A DNA stretch of 64,000 nucleotides from Ostrinia nubilalis (GCF_963855985.1 NC_087119.1:784001-848000); one strand, 5' to 3'; numbered from the stretch's first letter, positions 49,401-61,683 are shown. Notes: generated by a model not told the origin, from the sequence alone. Program-made: numbers and translations.

Positions 49401-51670
49401 ATCGCTTAATCCGGTTAGTGTTAAAGTATTGTTTTGATGGACGTACCCTCGTTTGAGGGGGCTCTTTATGTAGCTTAGATCAAAGGGTTCCTTTTTAATG
49501 TACTATTTTCAATGGCCTTAACAATCTGACAGTTGCACAATAAACCTTGATCCGCGTTATTAGTGCGGGCGGCGGCCATCGGAGATGCGCTTTCACGGCA
49601 GTGATTGAGTGACCGGCCACGCGCCTCGCCACTAATGTATACCTACTGTTAAATCCGATATTATTATACAGGATGTTGGTAATAACGATATTGAAAAGAA
49701 TATGCCTTTTTATGTACCTACACAGCTGATTTACTAGCATAAACATTATTGTGTTCTTTATAAGTTATCTTTGAATTTTGCTAAGAAATTATGACTTGAT
49801 ATTCAAATCCTTGCTTGTTTACTCTCAGAGTGGGAGTGAAAACTTTACAGCCTGAAAGCTATGGTATACAATAGATATGAGTGCAGGGTATATGACACTT
49901 AATGCACTTTCAGGCCGCGTTTATGCGACTGACTAAACGATGCGAGACCCAAGTAAAGTTTTAAACAATAAATAAATCTAGATAATATATTTTTTAAGAA
50001 ATGAACAATAATGTTTAGTAGGTAGTATCATCCTGTATAAATAAAATATGCGTAGTAAAAGAGGGGTCGAGCGCCCGGGCGCGTGCGAGGGCCGGAGCCC
50101 TTAGGGCTTAATTTTGGGACCTAGGCGACCTAACCGTCCTCACAGTGGGAGCTGTAATTGCACCCCATGTTCCAAACTCATGTCAGATTCGCTGTGATCA
50201 AATGATGGCCGCACGTTGATTACGTTTAGCCCTACATGAGCGGAGATCGCGGCATTTACAACAAGTAATTTACATTGATTACATTCGCCGTCTCACTATT
50301 CATATAGTTAATGCCCTTGTACATAATAATAATATAATAGGAGATCATACACGCGCTAATCCCTTTGATATTCCAATATCGGTTTATAGTTTTAACCAAT
50401 ATTGATTTAAAAGAGTTGTACGATTCATCACATTATTTGATTTTTTACCGACTTCATAAATGTTATAAATGCTAGGTAACTTGCGCATTCTCATTCTCAA
50501 CAACTCTTAACAGTCTGTTATGAAAACGCAATCGAACTAAAGATACTCGTAACAAATGTACCGCTCATTAATATAATTGTTAGCGGCAGACATTACGCGT
50601 AGGTTTGAAAGCACCGCCCTTGCAGCGCCGCTTGCGAACTCGAGCGACTCTAGCCCTGTAGCAGCGCATTCAATTGTATTTATACCTGCTTATGTAATTT
50701 TATCTCTCGCCTCGGTACTGTATTTCACAGACGGCGGATGCGCTTTGTGAAAATCTTAAGGGCTTTTTACAAAGCTCAAGGAAAACATGTTTTTATTCTA
50801 TTTTTTTTTTCGTAACAAGATAATAGGTACGAGTTCTTGGTGTAAGGGAAAGGTTAGCAGAAAGTTACTTAGAGCACAAAGACCGTGCTTTTTTTAATTG
50901 AAAACAATTTCACTTAGAATAACCCCTCAAAAGGTTAGTATTCTTTTAAATTGTTTTTATATTGTCTTTTGTAAAATCGTATTAAGCAGATTTAGAGAAT
51001 AATGCTGCTTCATCATCACACAGAAACACTAGAAGTAGCATACTCGAAAATTGAGCGTCAGAAAATATTGATAAACCTTTCATTTCACCGTAATCAGATT
51101 GATTAATTATCTTATGATATCAAATTCCCGATAGTGATCTGAGTTCACCATTTCAGGTATCATACCATGTGTCTCTTGTTCGCTTTTAATCTCACATACG
51201 TTTGGTTGATTCCTTTTTACGATGAATCACATTCGCCAACGGCATAAATCCGTCGTGATACTGTTGCACAAATGAATCATTTTAACGTAGATACGCGTAG
51301 AATGGAATACGCGAATGGAAAAGTACCTACGTTGGAAAATATCAAAGACGCGGTATTGTATTATTTACGAAATACAACTGAAAACTCACAGCTGCAAACG
51401 GAAAATGAAAACATTTTTCTCTGAAATGTACTACCTACATTAGGTAATTAACATTCATTCAAAAGATGAAAAACGGAAATAAACCATGAAATCTTGCTAC
51501 CCATTTTTTACGGATGATCTATTACGTCTCCGGCCATAGCGGTTTGAGAAAGTAAGGAGTGCGATTCGTAGGTTTTGAGTTCGATTCCGAAGTGTGGCAC
51601 CAGATTGTGTTTTATTCGTCAATTAGATTAACCTTCTATATCTTGGTTTTTAATTACGCAATGATTTTAA
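46482..51670. other. fry: fry intron between exons C and D, no gene recognised
   Basis: Local repeats include a ~22-bp tandem pair at 47871-47915 (GTTATGATGA-CTACTTA), the CGTAG cluster at 48697-48790, and a 15-nt direct repeat, GCAGACCAAAGCTCA, at 48811 and 48838. A tRNA-like remnant with GAGTTCGATTCC lies near 51580. GC-rich patches at 50065-50150 and 50600-50660 show no protein. Confidence 0.4.
48697..48852 (+). repeat. CGTAG-type tandem repeats and a direct repeat
   Basis: GCCGTAGTAGC, GCCGTAGTCGCT, CCGTAGTCGTTC and CCGCAGTC follow each other at 12-13 bp spacing, a decayed tandem array. It is followed by two copies of GCAGACCAAAGCTCA, 27 bp apart. The pentamer is the one found in the clusters at 9376 and 23506. 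Confidence 0.55.
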
Positions 51671-51821
51671 GACACCCCGCAGACTACAGACTAAGTCGGC
51701 CAATAGTTTAGTCGGCTTCCAATTTGTATGAGAAATCGGCTGATACCAAATATGTGTATTGACTGATTAACAGCCCAACTGAACTAGCGGCCTACAAAAA
51801 GTCTGTAATCTATGGGGTGTC
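51671..51821. mobile_element. Short MITE with GACACCCC ends
   Basis: The left end GACACCCCGCAGACTACAGA and the right end, whose complement reads GACACCCCATAGATTACAGA, are 18 of 20 identical. The total is 151 bp with no coding content. The target duplication is unclear. It is known to me as a type of sequence common in moths, with no family name claimed. Confidence 0.7.
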
Positions 51822-51854
51822 GAAAGTCATACCTAATTTCCAGTGTTTCCCTGT

Positions 51855-52004
51855 CATCATCATCATCATTTCAGCCATAGGACGTCCACTGCTGAATATA
51901 GGCCTCCCCCAATGCTTTCCACGTTGATCGATTGGTAGCAGCCTGCGTCCAGCGCTTTCCTGCTACCTTTACAATGTCGTCGGTCCACCTTGTAGGTGGT
52001 AGGC
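51855..52004 (-). mobile_element. 150-bp 5'-truncated RTE LINE with intact target duplication
   Basis: A TGA-repeat tail and the RTE 3' end (CAGCAGTGGACGTC, CTATGGCTGAAA) lie between perfect 10-bp direct repeats, GTTTCCCTGT, at 51845-51854 and 52005-52014. The insertion sits 82 bp upstream of fry exon D. The perfect duplication suggests a young event. Confidence 0.9.
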
Positions 52005-52095
52005 GTTTCCCTGTACTACAACTAAAAGAGGTGTTATATGCAAATTACTGCATAAGCCTGTGATGATGGTGATACTGACGCAAGTGTGGTTTCAG

Positions 52096-52230
52096 TTCTC
52101 GGACAACCACCCCAAGGAGATCGAGGAGCTGTGGTCGACGCTGTGCGCGTGCTGGCCCAACAACCTCAAGGTCATCATCCGGTACCTCATCATCGTCTCC
52201 GGCATGGCCCCCAACGAGTTGCTGCCTTAC
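52096..52230 (+). CDS. fry: Furry exon D (last fry exon in the window)
   Basis: This 135-nt phase-0 exon lies between the acceptor GTGGTTTCAG at 52095 and the donor TAC|GTAAGT at 52231. It encodes [20 protein letters not shown] followed by [19 protein letters not shown] and NELLPY, one of the best conserved blocks in Furry. It joins exon C in frame (FYITAK|FSDNHP). The next block (normally beginning A-K-R-V-V) is not found in the remaining 11.8 kb, so the following intron extends past the window. Confidence 0.95.
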
Positions 52231-53338
52231 GTAAGTTTATTAAACACTAATCTATCATCTTGTCTCAAACTTGACTTACGCTTGTCTAATTTGAAGCTCG
52301 AAGTTATCATTTTCCTCCAAACTCTATAAAAGTCCATCCGGGAAATAATGAATCCCAAACAATGAACGTAATCTGTTAAAAGCCATTTTACCGCTCAATG
52401 TTTATCAAGTGTACATGTGCTTCAATGTAAATTAAAATAAAACGGATATTTAAACCATCATGAACTGGCAAAACAATGAGAGAGAATATTCCCGCGTGTC
52501 AAAAAGTAATATGTCGGCCCGGGCATTCGCGCGATGCCTCATTAATTAATTAATAATTCCTTTAGGCAGAAAAACATTCATGTGCGATCTGGCTCAGAGA
52601 GCAAATACGATAATGTAGGTACAAAAAGTAAATATAGATAATAATCTTTTGATTCATTTACTGTAAGTGTGTAGCTGACATACTCCGCCACACATATCAA
52701 GCACCCATCGGAAAAGATGATTAATTATAACACTCACACTTTGCTATGTACGCAGAGCGTCCCTTATAAAATGTAAGTCAATTTATATGTAGGTAAGCAA
52801 AGCTTCAGTCAACTAGCACTTGCTATAGTGTTTGTTGACAGAGGCAGATAATTATAAAAATGTCGATAATATCCTTTCTGTGTATTTCGCTCAAGTATAA
52901 ATACTGAAAGACGAGAGAAGGCACCTTTCATGTCATTTTTGCGGCTTCTATTGGTTCATTACAGTTGCTTTCCGACCTCGGGCGCAAGGCTGCATACTAT
53001 TTATACTTCGGTGTACCAAGATTGAGAAGTATTTAATAGATGTGTCATTTGTAGAAAAATAAGCGAGCAACTACAATAACTTATGGATACTTTTGGTTCA
53101 TCTTAAAAACAGATTCGTTGATTTAGCTGAGAAGTTAAACTCTAAACCGCCTCCTTTTTCCAAGTCGGTTAAAAATCATAAAACTTATTTTTTATAGTAC
53201 AGAAACCACATCTTTGGTGAAACGCAAAATGAAATCGGATAACAAAACAACTACAGCATGGTTGCGGCTCGATTCTTTCGGGTTTTATTCAGCTTCGCCG
53301 ACACCGGAGTCGGCGAGTAACGGAATCTATAGTCTATT
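52231..53338. other. fry: fry intron, no gene recognised
   Basis: AT-rich; nothing identifiable before the large inverted repeat. Confidence 0.4.
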
Positions 53339-53343
53339 CAGCG

Positions 53344-54554
53344 CACAGTGTTTTTTTTGACCCGAAAAAGTGACATTCTGTTTTTATCACTAATATCCAA
53401 AGTTTAACTTATTATTAATGTTAGACTAAAACACCCAGGTGACAAATAGCTATAGATTATTTTTAAAAAAATATTTAAGAAAATTTATTTTGTACTGGGT
53501 CAAACTACAATTTTATTATTATTTAAAGAAACGTACACACTAAGCTTCTCTTTGCATTGCAGGTAGGTAGGTTGGTGTATGGCGAATATTATTGCACCTA
53601 TAATTATTTAAAAGTAGTTATAGGAACGACAGTATGATTATTTTTTAAATTTAAGAAATTATTATTTTTCTCTTTTTCTAAGCCGAAGTAGAATCTCTGC
53701 TTAGGTCAGATACATTTATTAAAATAAGCTCTATCACCTATAATTTTTCTATATTCTAACTCGGCCGCAATTTCGAGAAAAAGTATTTTTTCCAAAATGT
53801 TAGGATTGTCACAAAAAATGACCTTACGTAGTACCACTTTCTTTAGGGTTCCGTGGCCAAAGGATGCTGCGGGACATAATTAATATTATGCAAATATAAA
53901 TACCACTCCTGATGATCAAGAGTCTTCATATATCTTAAAAGATGATGAAGAAACAGTATTCTTGAGCACTGATAGTAATTTAACTGATAACCTACCTAAG
54001 ACAAATTAAACACATAATTAGGACCGATTAGCATCCTTTGGCCACGGAACCCTAAAGATAGTGGAACTACGTAAGGTCATTTTTTGTGACAATCCTAACA
54101 TTTTGGAAAAAATACTTTTTCTCGAAATTGCGGCCGAGTTAGAATATAGAAAAATTATAGGTGATAGAGCTTATTTTAATAAATGTATCTGACCTAAGCA
54201 GAGATTCTACTTCGGCTTAGAAAAAGAGAAAAATAATAATTTCTTAAATTTAAAAAATAATCATACTGTCGTTCCTATAACTACTTTTAAATAATTATAG
54301 GTGCAATAATATTCGCCATACACCAACCTACCTACCTGCAATGCAAAGAGAAGCTTAGTGTGTACGTTTCTTTAAATAATAATAAAATTGTAGTTTGACC
54401 CAGTACAAAATAAATTTTCTTAAATATTTTTAAAAAAATAATCTATAGCTATTTGTCACCTGGGTGTTTTAGTCTAACATTAATAATAAGTTAAACTTTG
54501 GATATTAGTGATAAAAACAGAATGTCACTTTTTCGGGTCAAAAAAAACACTGTG
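53344..54554. mobile_element. 1.21-kb near-perfect inverted repeat, Transib-like nonautonomous element
   Basis: The two arms are each 525 bp (53344-53868 and 54030-54554) and align without gaps and with only a few mismatches (two seen in the innermost 80 bp). The 161-bp centre holds a 33-codon open stretch without recognised similarity. Each end is CACAGTG followed by a T run, and the element is flanked by 5-bp direct repeats, CAGCG (53339-53343 and 54555-54559). A CAC(A/T)(A/G)TG-type end with a GC-rich 5-bp duplication fits the Transib superfamily, the relatives of the RAG recombinase. No transposase is present. Confidence 0.8.
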
Positions 54555-54559
54555 CAGCG

Positions 54560-55897
54560 TAAGAAAGTGATTATGACACTTCTATTTAGTGAGGCGCTTC
54601 TTTTAAACCTAATCGATATTTTTTAGAATCGAGAATATTTTCTTAAGAAATCTAATCGACTTTATATTTGTTTGATTTTTAATTTTATCTACGAAAAATC
54701 AAAATTATATCTACGAATTTTAATTATCTGGATATGGAATAGACGTTATTACACAATAAATCACAAAGAATTAAATATTATGCATTTTATTCTATAAAAA
54801 CAACAAATAACAATGAAAAACAACTCGTGGAGAAATCGCATAAAACACAACCGGCCATACAAGGCAAACGCACACGTACTGACTGTCCTTTGACCTGCCT
54901 GCAGGGCTAAGATGCGCGCCGTGATAAACTGCTATCGCGGCGTTATATCGATTTTAACGTCACTATATCGTTTTATCTACCGGCGCTAACATGGCACCCC
55001 GAAAATTATCATGTCATCTGTCAAAATGTGATAGTGATAGATTTGTTTTTTTTTTGTGATAAACCTGGCAAACCCTAACATGAAGCGCTAACTATATCAT
55101 ATTTTGACATTAGGATAGGATAGGATGTGGTGTTTTTATCGTCCTCGATCCTTGCCCACGATATAGGAAGACGATAGGAGATTAACTTTTTTGCAAGCTA
55201 CTTTAACTCTATTTATTTATCATTTACAATGGTAAATGACATTTTACGACTAATTTGAGGCTAGAAAAATTCAAAGAAAGGAATCTAGCACCTTTGTGAT
55301 ACTTTTACTTCTAGGTGGAGATTGAGTTCTAGTTCAAGAGTTTATCAGAAGCAGCATTTTGTAATTATTGCAATGGATGTGAGGCGAATCTTGCGACAGT
55401 TTATAATCGCTAGCTGCAAAATCTTAGTGCTCCCACAGTCCCACCCACATATTAATTATTGCATTACTTACCTTGTAAAATAACCAATACTTACTTACCT
55501 ACTTAGGTAGGCAGTCAACAGTACATCAGACAATACATATTAAGTTGCAAATGACGTGAGATACCCCACAGTGTTTAGCTTGATTTAAGTACCTACTGTC
55601 ATCTGTACATAATCTTGTAAAATTATTGAAAATGGGGCGGAATGTGGTGACCGAGCTTCTTGTGTCTACATTATTTTCAAACAGTGGCAAGGTCATTGTC
55701 AGAAATTAGCATTGGGTGGGATGTGTAATCAAACTTGCTATAATAACAATGAGAATAAATGAATTTTACTAATTTTATAACTTGACGGTGATACCATACA
55801 TACATTCCACATTACTATCAATCTAATTCCTCCATTTGGTCTTTTTTAAGGGCTTTTATGTGACAGGATGATAATCTTGTACAATTTATTCCATTAT
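54560..55897. other. fry: fry intron, no gene recognised
   Basis: AT-rich sequence without bounded repeats or exons. Confidence 0.4.
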
Positions 55898-55909
55898 AAT
55901 AAATTCATT

Positions 55910-56111
55910 CATCATCATCTCAGCCATAGGACATCCACTGCTGAACATAGGCCTCCCCCAATGCTTTCCATGTTGCCCGATGGGGCAGCAAGGTTCTGGA
56001 GTGGAGGCTGGGTACCGGAAAACGAAGCGTGGGACGTCCACCCACAAGGTGGACCGACGACACCATAAAGGTAGCAGAAAGGCGCTGGACGCAGGCCGCT
56101 ACCAACCAGGC
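55910..56111 (-). mobile_element. Twin-primed RTE LINE fragment (inverted 5' part)
   Basis: It is flanked by perfect 12-bp direct repeats, AATAAATTCATT (55898-55909 and 56112-56123). The part to about 55976 is the minus-strand RTE 3' end, reading to ALGEAYVQQWMSYG and stop, with a short TGA tail. The part from about 55984 reads on the plus strand as the preceding RTE segment (VLEWR, GRPPTRWTDD, RRWTQAA). A 5' half inverted relative to the 3' half inside one duplication is the signature of twin priming. Confidence 0.88.
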
Positions 56112-56123
56112 AATAAATTCATT

Positions 56124-56786
56124 ATTGCAGTGTAATTTCAAAATAATTCAACCATTATTTACAAAATCTTTATTTGGAAAACTTTTGTTTTACAATAGCT
56201 ATTTATAATTTCAAATACTAACAGAATTCCATGAATTGGTTAGCCTAGCCAGTATCCTTGAAGTTTTTCTTGCTGATTGTTATTGTGAATTTTCATGACA
56301 GTGAGCGAGACTTGCTTATGTTTGCTTTAGAATGAAATAATCACTCATAATCCCACACTTCTTCATCCACTGTCTGAAAAAAGAAAGAATATTATTTAAA
56401 CACAATTATAAATATTACAATTACATAAACAGTTCATAAATAGAAACATTTACTTAATCCTATTTGTATTTTAAGTTTACATACAAAATGTTGATCATCA
56501 ATATTATTACACAGTGAAAGAACTATATGAAATAAATATAGGAAAGAAGGTGAAAGCTTATTTGTAGGAATAAAGATATTTTTCCTTTTCTCTGGTGCTG
56601 TTACTTATGAAAATCAAGATGTGTCTATAGTCTAAAATATTAGCTATACTCCAGCTAATATTTTAGACTTTAGGTACTTACTTTGCTACTTATGAGTGTA
56701 ACTTTATTTCTCAAATCTCAATAAACTTTCTGACTGCTTCATGTAAGTTGAATAATTACTGTAAACCTCGCATTAAGGGATAGGTA
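56124..56786. other. fry: fry intron, no gene recognised
   Basis: AT-rich. A small inverted pair, AATATTAGC-TATACTCCA-GCTAATATT, lies near 56637-56663. Nothing else is seen. Confidence 0.4.
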
Positions 56787-57942
56787 TAGGTGTACCAGAA
56801 TCTCATGGCAAACAAAAATATTGGAAAAGTGTGTTTTTCATATGGCCATTGTCTATGGCTTTATTGTCACCTGTCAAAGTAAATCAAAAGATCTGTCAGC
56901 CGCTGCAGAAATTTTGTAATCTCTTCATGCCTATTTGTTATTTTTGTGAAAAAGTCGAAAAAGCTCAAGCAAATCATATTGTTTTCAATGTGTATTGTAA
57001 AATAAGGCATAATTCAAAGTCAATCTTTGATTTTAATGCGCGTCGTTGAGTTGACAGTAAGTTGGAGTAAAATGTTTTGATACTTTTAGTTTATTACCTA
57101 ACTGCGTCAGAAGAGGGTTGTGTTTATTTTTATATTATTCTTACCTTATAGCTGCTTTATCGGGGTTTTCAGGTGTATTTCACACATTGGTGCAGAGGAA
57201 TTTATAGTGAAAAAGTTATAACCATGTAAAGAAAATTGAAAAAGATTTCATCAAGCAAGTTTGAGTAATTGAAATGCTGAAAGAGCGATTTATATTATAC
57301 AGGGTGGAATTTTGTAATGCCACCTGAAGGGAAAGTACCTACTCTTAATATTGTAGATAGAAAAATTTTCTCAAAGAAAACACTCCTTTATTTTTGAAAA
57401 GAAAATTGTATGGTATAGTAGTGAATTTTCGAAAAAAAATCGAAAATCATTGAATGCAGTTCTCTTTTTTTTTTTTCAAAAATAAAGGAATGTTCTCTTT
57501 CAGTAAAATTTTCTATCTACGGTATTAAGAGTACTTTCCCTCCATGTGGCATTACAAAATTCCACCGTGTATAAATAAATACCTCTTCAACTTGATCATT
57601 CTATTGAAGAACAAGAAATGCAAGTGGAGTTCTTAGAATCGTTTTAAGGTTCTGAATGAAGTGATAAGTTATAAATTAATATGATACACAATAAAATTAT
57701 TTACAGTAATATACGGTTTACTTATTTTTCAAGACATGTTTCTATGTTAAAAACCCGATGTGTAACAACATTCTTCATACACATACCTAAAATGTATAAG
57801 GTAGGCATTCGTACTTCATGTTCATTAATATTAGTCATAAATAAAAAATTAAACAGTATCAAGATCGTTTAATCCAATTTCCCCAGTATTGCACTCAACA
57901 AAGTTTATTTTCCCCATTTGCCATGAGATTCTGGTACACCTA
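56787..57942. mobile_element. TIR element carrying a nested MITE
   Basis: The left end TAGGTGTACCAGAATCTCAT and its exact complement at the right end (57923-57942) form inverted ends of about 28 bp, extending to GGCAAA on both sides. Both sides show TATA across the junction, consistent with a TA target. Inside it, the CAGGGTGG-type MITE occupies 57300-57569. No transposase frame is recognised, so it is nonautonomous. Confidence 0.75.
57300..57569. mobile_element. CAGGGTGG-type MITE, intact copy
   Basis: This 270-bp fold-back element is flanked by TA. The ends are CAGGGTGGAATTTTGTAATG on the left and its complement with one substitution on the right. Most of the length pairs with itself. It is the same family as the interrupted copy at 29869-31288. 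Confidence 0.87.
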
Positions 57943-60900
57943 TAGTGGAGTTCGTTTATTCTGTTAATTTTGAAGACTTTATTATTTAATACTATGGGTG
58001 TGATTAGGAATTCTTCATTGTATTTCTTTAACTTGGTTATCTCTTCGTTTGATATTTTCCGTACTTTAGAAATATTAAAAATATGACTGGAAACTTAAAA
58101 ATACAATTTTAAAAACGCAAACAAATACAATCAAGCAGTCATGTAATGTCAACAAAATTGACATAACTTTTTTTTAATGACGTTCTCACTGCTTAAAGAT
58201 ATGTGTTTTAGCCGAATTAGTAGCAGAAATGAACGAGATTGAACGAATGAGCTAAAATATTTCAAGGTTGGCCAACATAATAACGCAAATTTTTCTTAAT
58301 ATGGCAACAATTGGGTTATCACGCGATAGCGGGTCGATAGACTTATCTATCGATGGTCGCATGTTAGGGAAAACGATAAAATTATCTACGTGATCGAATA
58401 TTGTCTTATCATATCATGCCATTGTCGATGCGCGCATCTTAGGCCTACTGAAAGAATAATTGTGATTCGATGGTGAGATGACCACCATATCAATTATTGA
58501 TTGGTTGCGATTGTTCTTGTCCATCCCTATGAGCAAAAGTTCCGATTAACGCATTATGCATTTCATGTAATATTTTTTCACAAATTTTAATAAATAGTAA
58601 ACTAATAAGTATTTGAAATTCTTCTTTAGGTTATTTGAGAAAAAATAATAATTGTATTTTGGAAGGATAAAATCACAAAAAAGTTATTGATTTTTACACC
58701 TCAATATTTTTATTCTTAGGAAGTTGGATTCATGAAACGAAATTTTTCATCTGTCTAAATCACCATCATAAGTTGAATGAACTATAACTCGTACTAATTG
58801 GCTTTGAACTCTGCCACTTCCCGAAGTTTGAATCAGTTATTCACTCTGAAATATACGACATAACAATGCAAAGTTAGCTTGCTTGCAAGTATGTAGTCTT
58901 TGTGATAGAACCACTGATCACAGAAACTAATATAAAGGGAGATGTAACTAACAATGATGACAGCAGCGATGTCATAATAAAATCAGTTTACATTGCTTGC
59001 GTAGCTAAAGATTATTCGAACGTTGAGTACTGATACCGCAGTGGATAATGAGCATAATGTATTTTGAATACTTTGTGTGTGTGAATTTCTAATGCGACAC
59101 TGAGTTTCGAACTCAGCGCATTAGTTGGTATGGTTGAAAGTCAATTTTGATTAATTATGTTAATAGACAAAATTAAACTATGTTCAAGTTTATTTATGTG
59201 CAAAAACTCAAAGTTCCTAATCCCGGTGCAGGTTTAGCATATCGTCGCAAAGTTGTCTATGCCCTTGGAATCTGGCGCGTGCGGGTTACACTTCGACAAG
59301 TCTATTACCGGTGGAAGCGGGACTTTGCTTAATTAAACGCGACGTGCTCTCGGAGGATATGCCCAACCACACCTCGGTGCATCCGCTACATCCAGTGATT
59401 GCATGATGATAACGTCTTTATCATTGTCTATCAGTAGTAATATAAATGACTCTATTGTTACCGATACATCCACAATAGATACCATATCAAATTGGTTTTC
59501 AACGAAATGTGGAATGTTTGAAATAAGCTAATGATAGTTTGAACTACGGCTTGTGTAATAGTCTAATATTAAAAGTAGGGGGTATAGATAATGATGATGT
59601 GTGTACCTGACCTATATCAGTTAAATCGATAGTGTAATTTCAACTTTAATTTATGCCCTTATGGCTTTAGTAGTCACATATCAGTTTTATTTATAAATGG
59701 CACGGACCTTTTAATCCAGACAATTACGAGTAAGGTATACATAATTTTCCGAGAATAGCAAGTATTTTTGTGAAGCACTAAATCTACGCGTTTCAGAATG
59801 GAATTGCTATTTGTATAAATTAATAAGACGGATTTGTTATGCGCTCTCGATTCATGAAAGTAGTTTTTTCTCCAACACTTCACTGTTCGCTCACAACGTC
59901 GCCGGGGATTACTTCAATATTGAAAATAGTGCTATTTTCGTTCTCCCTAGAGCCCGGAGTTTCACAAGGCAGCTTACCATTACTAGCGAAAGGACCTTAC
60001 TTCAAAGTTAAATATTATGTCGCTCAAAGACTTTATTAATGACACACTTAATCAAATTACAAAGTGGTGTTTGACCTGCCCTATTAATTTTGATTTAACG
60101 TATAATTATGTCAAAGGGAATCAAGCCAGCCGCAGACACTATTTTAAGGGGAAGATCAATAAAAATAAGTGAATACACAGTTAGCGGCGGCTGTATTTGA
60201 GGGCGGGGTAAATCGCGTTGCCTCGCTGATCGCGGCTTACCTCCGCTTGATGGGCTGAGTCGTCTTTGAGGGATTACCTCCGCGACAGGAATCACGAACA
60301 TATCATAAAGACAAGTAAATTCGTCGACTTATTCGTATATGATTTTCTGTCTCCAAAAACTTGTTTTTGAAGTAATCAAACCTAACTTTATTCATTCTTC
60401 TTACAACTAAGCTAACAAAAAATATTTATACTAACGGCAGCCTTAGAAAAAGATCCAATTAAAGATACGTTTCATAGAAATGAGACTAAAATCCAGACGT
60501 TTTAAATATTTCATTTCAGTTATCAAATTGAAAATGAAAGAATGTAAAAAAATAATGTGATACGATATTTTATACGTAAAATTGTTTTAAGATTTAAAGG
60601 TGGATAACCTTAACTATGGATTATAGAACAAAGTTTTTAGAACAGCTATCGAATTACAAGGAGTCTAAACTAATGAAAAAGAAAATTTAGATATCTGTAA
60701 GCACCTGGTATCCAGGTAAAAGGAGCTTTACGACATTACATGTGACAGGCGGGCATGATGTCGATGCTATTAGTACCTATTGCCAAACGGGGTGCATTAG
60801 GCTATGACAGTCGTTACTAGGTACCTTCAGTGCGGTGACCATCTTGCTCCCAAGACAAAGTATTACGGGCTTCGTTGAATCGGCACTCGCTTGGATCGTT

Positions 60901-61523
60901 CGTTGTGTAACGTATAATTCGCGACAATGCATAAATAAATGCTTCTTGAATTCTAATTTCCGATGTTTCTAGGAAACAATAAATCAGTTTAAATACCAAA
61001 GCTCAGAACACTGACCTCGTTGAAACTACTCAGTTTTTTCCTTATGTAATTTTCAAGATTTTGGAACTTGTTGGAAGGAAACATTTCGCGATGTACATAT
61101 AGGGACATAATTGAATTTCGCCAGAGCACCTCAAACATGGTGTTCCTACGAACATCTCCGCCCGCGGGCACCCGGTCGCCTAGAGCCAATAACGTGACTG
61201 CTACCTTCAATTAGCTGATGTCTCGCGACGGCGACGCGCTCCAAAGCCTGCGGGTAGACTGCATTGAACTACTTACTAATGCTACCTATTGAGCCCTTTG
61301 TATGTGACATCAAAGAAGCTACCTTGAATGCTGTTTTGCTCCAAACTTGACTAGCTTTAAAGTCAATGTAGTATTTGCTCATATAAACTTAAACGTTAAA
61401 AGATATACTGTAACGATGAAATTGAGAAATGAAGAAATAAAATACAAAAAGCTTTGTCTTGATCCTCACTTAAGTCTAACCGCTCCCACAAGGCGGCGAC
61501 ATCTATTGAGAATAATGATAAAC
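57943..61523. other. fry: fry intron, no gene recognised
   Basis: Mostly AT-rich. GC-richer patches at 59220-59400 and 60180-60300 contain short open frames without similarity to Furry or other known proteins. Confidence 0.4.
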
Positions 61524-61683
61524 TGTTTGTAGATCAACTTGCTTTTATTTCAGCACATTTTATATTAATACAAATTAACACCGGTGGGACGCTCGGCGCG
61601 ACCAGAGAGAAGAAAAAAAAATTGACACTAGTGAAGTGCAAATCAATTGACGATCATAGTGTTGTGCTTTATGTATTTCAACA
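61524..61683 (-). repeat. Copia 3' LTR of about 160 bp
   Basis: On the minus strand it starts TGTTGAAATACA immediately after the polypurine tract GAGGAGGAG (61684-61692) and ends AAACA, the TG...CA layout of an LTR. The 160-bp size fits copia LTRs. The 5' LTR lies outside the window, so the pair and the target duplication cannot be compared. Confidence 0.65.

Noticed and set aside
59210..59405. GC-richer patch considered as the next fry exon
   Set aside because: Its readings do not match the Furry block expected after NELLPY, and no acceptor/donor pair gives a phase-0 exon.
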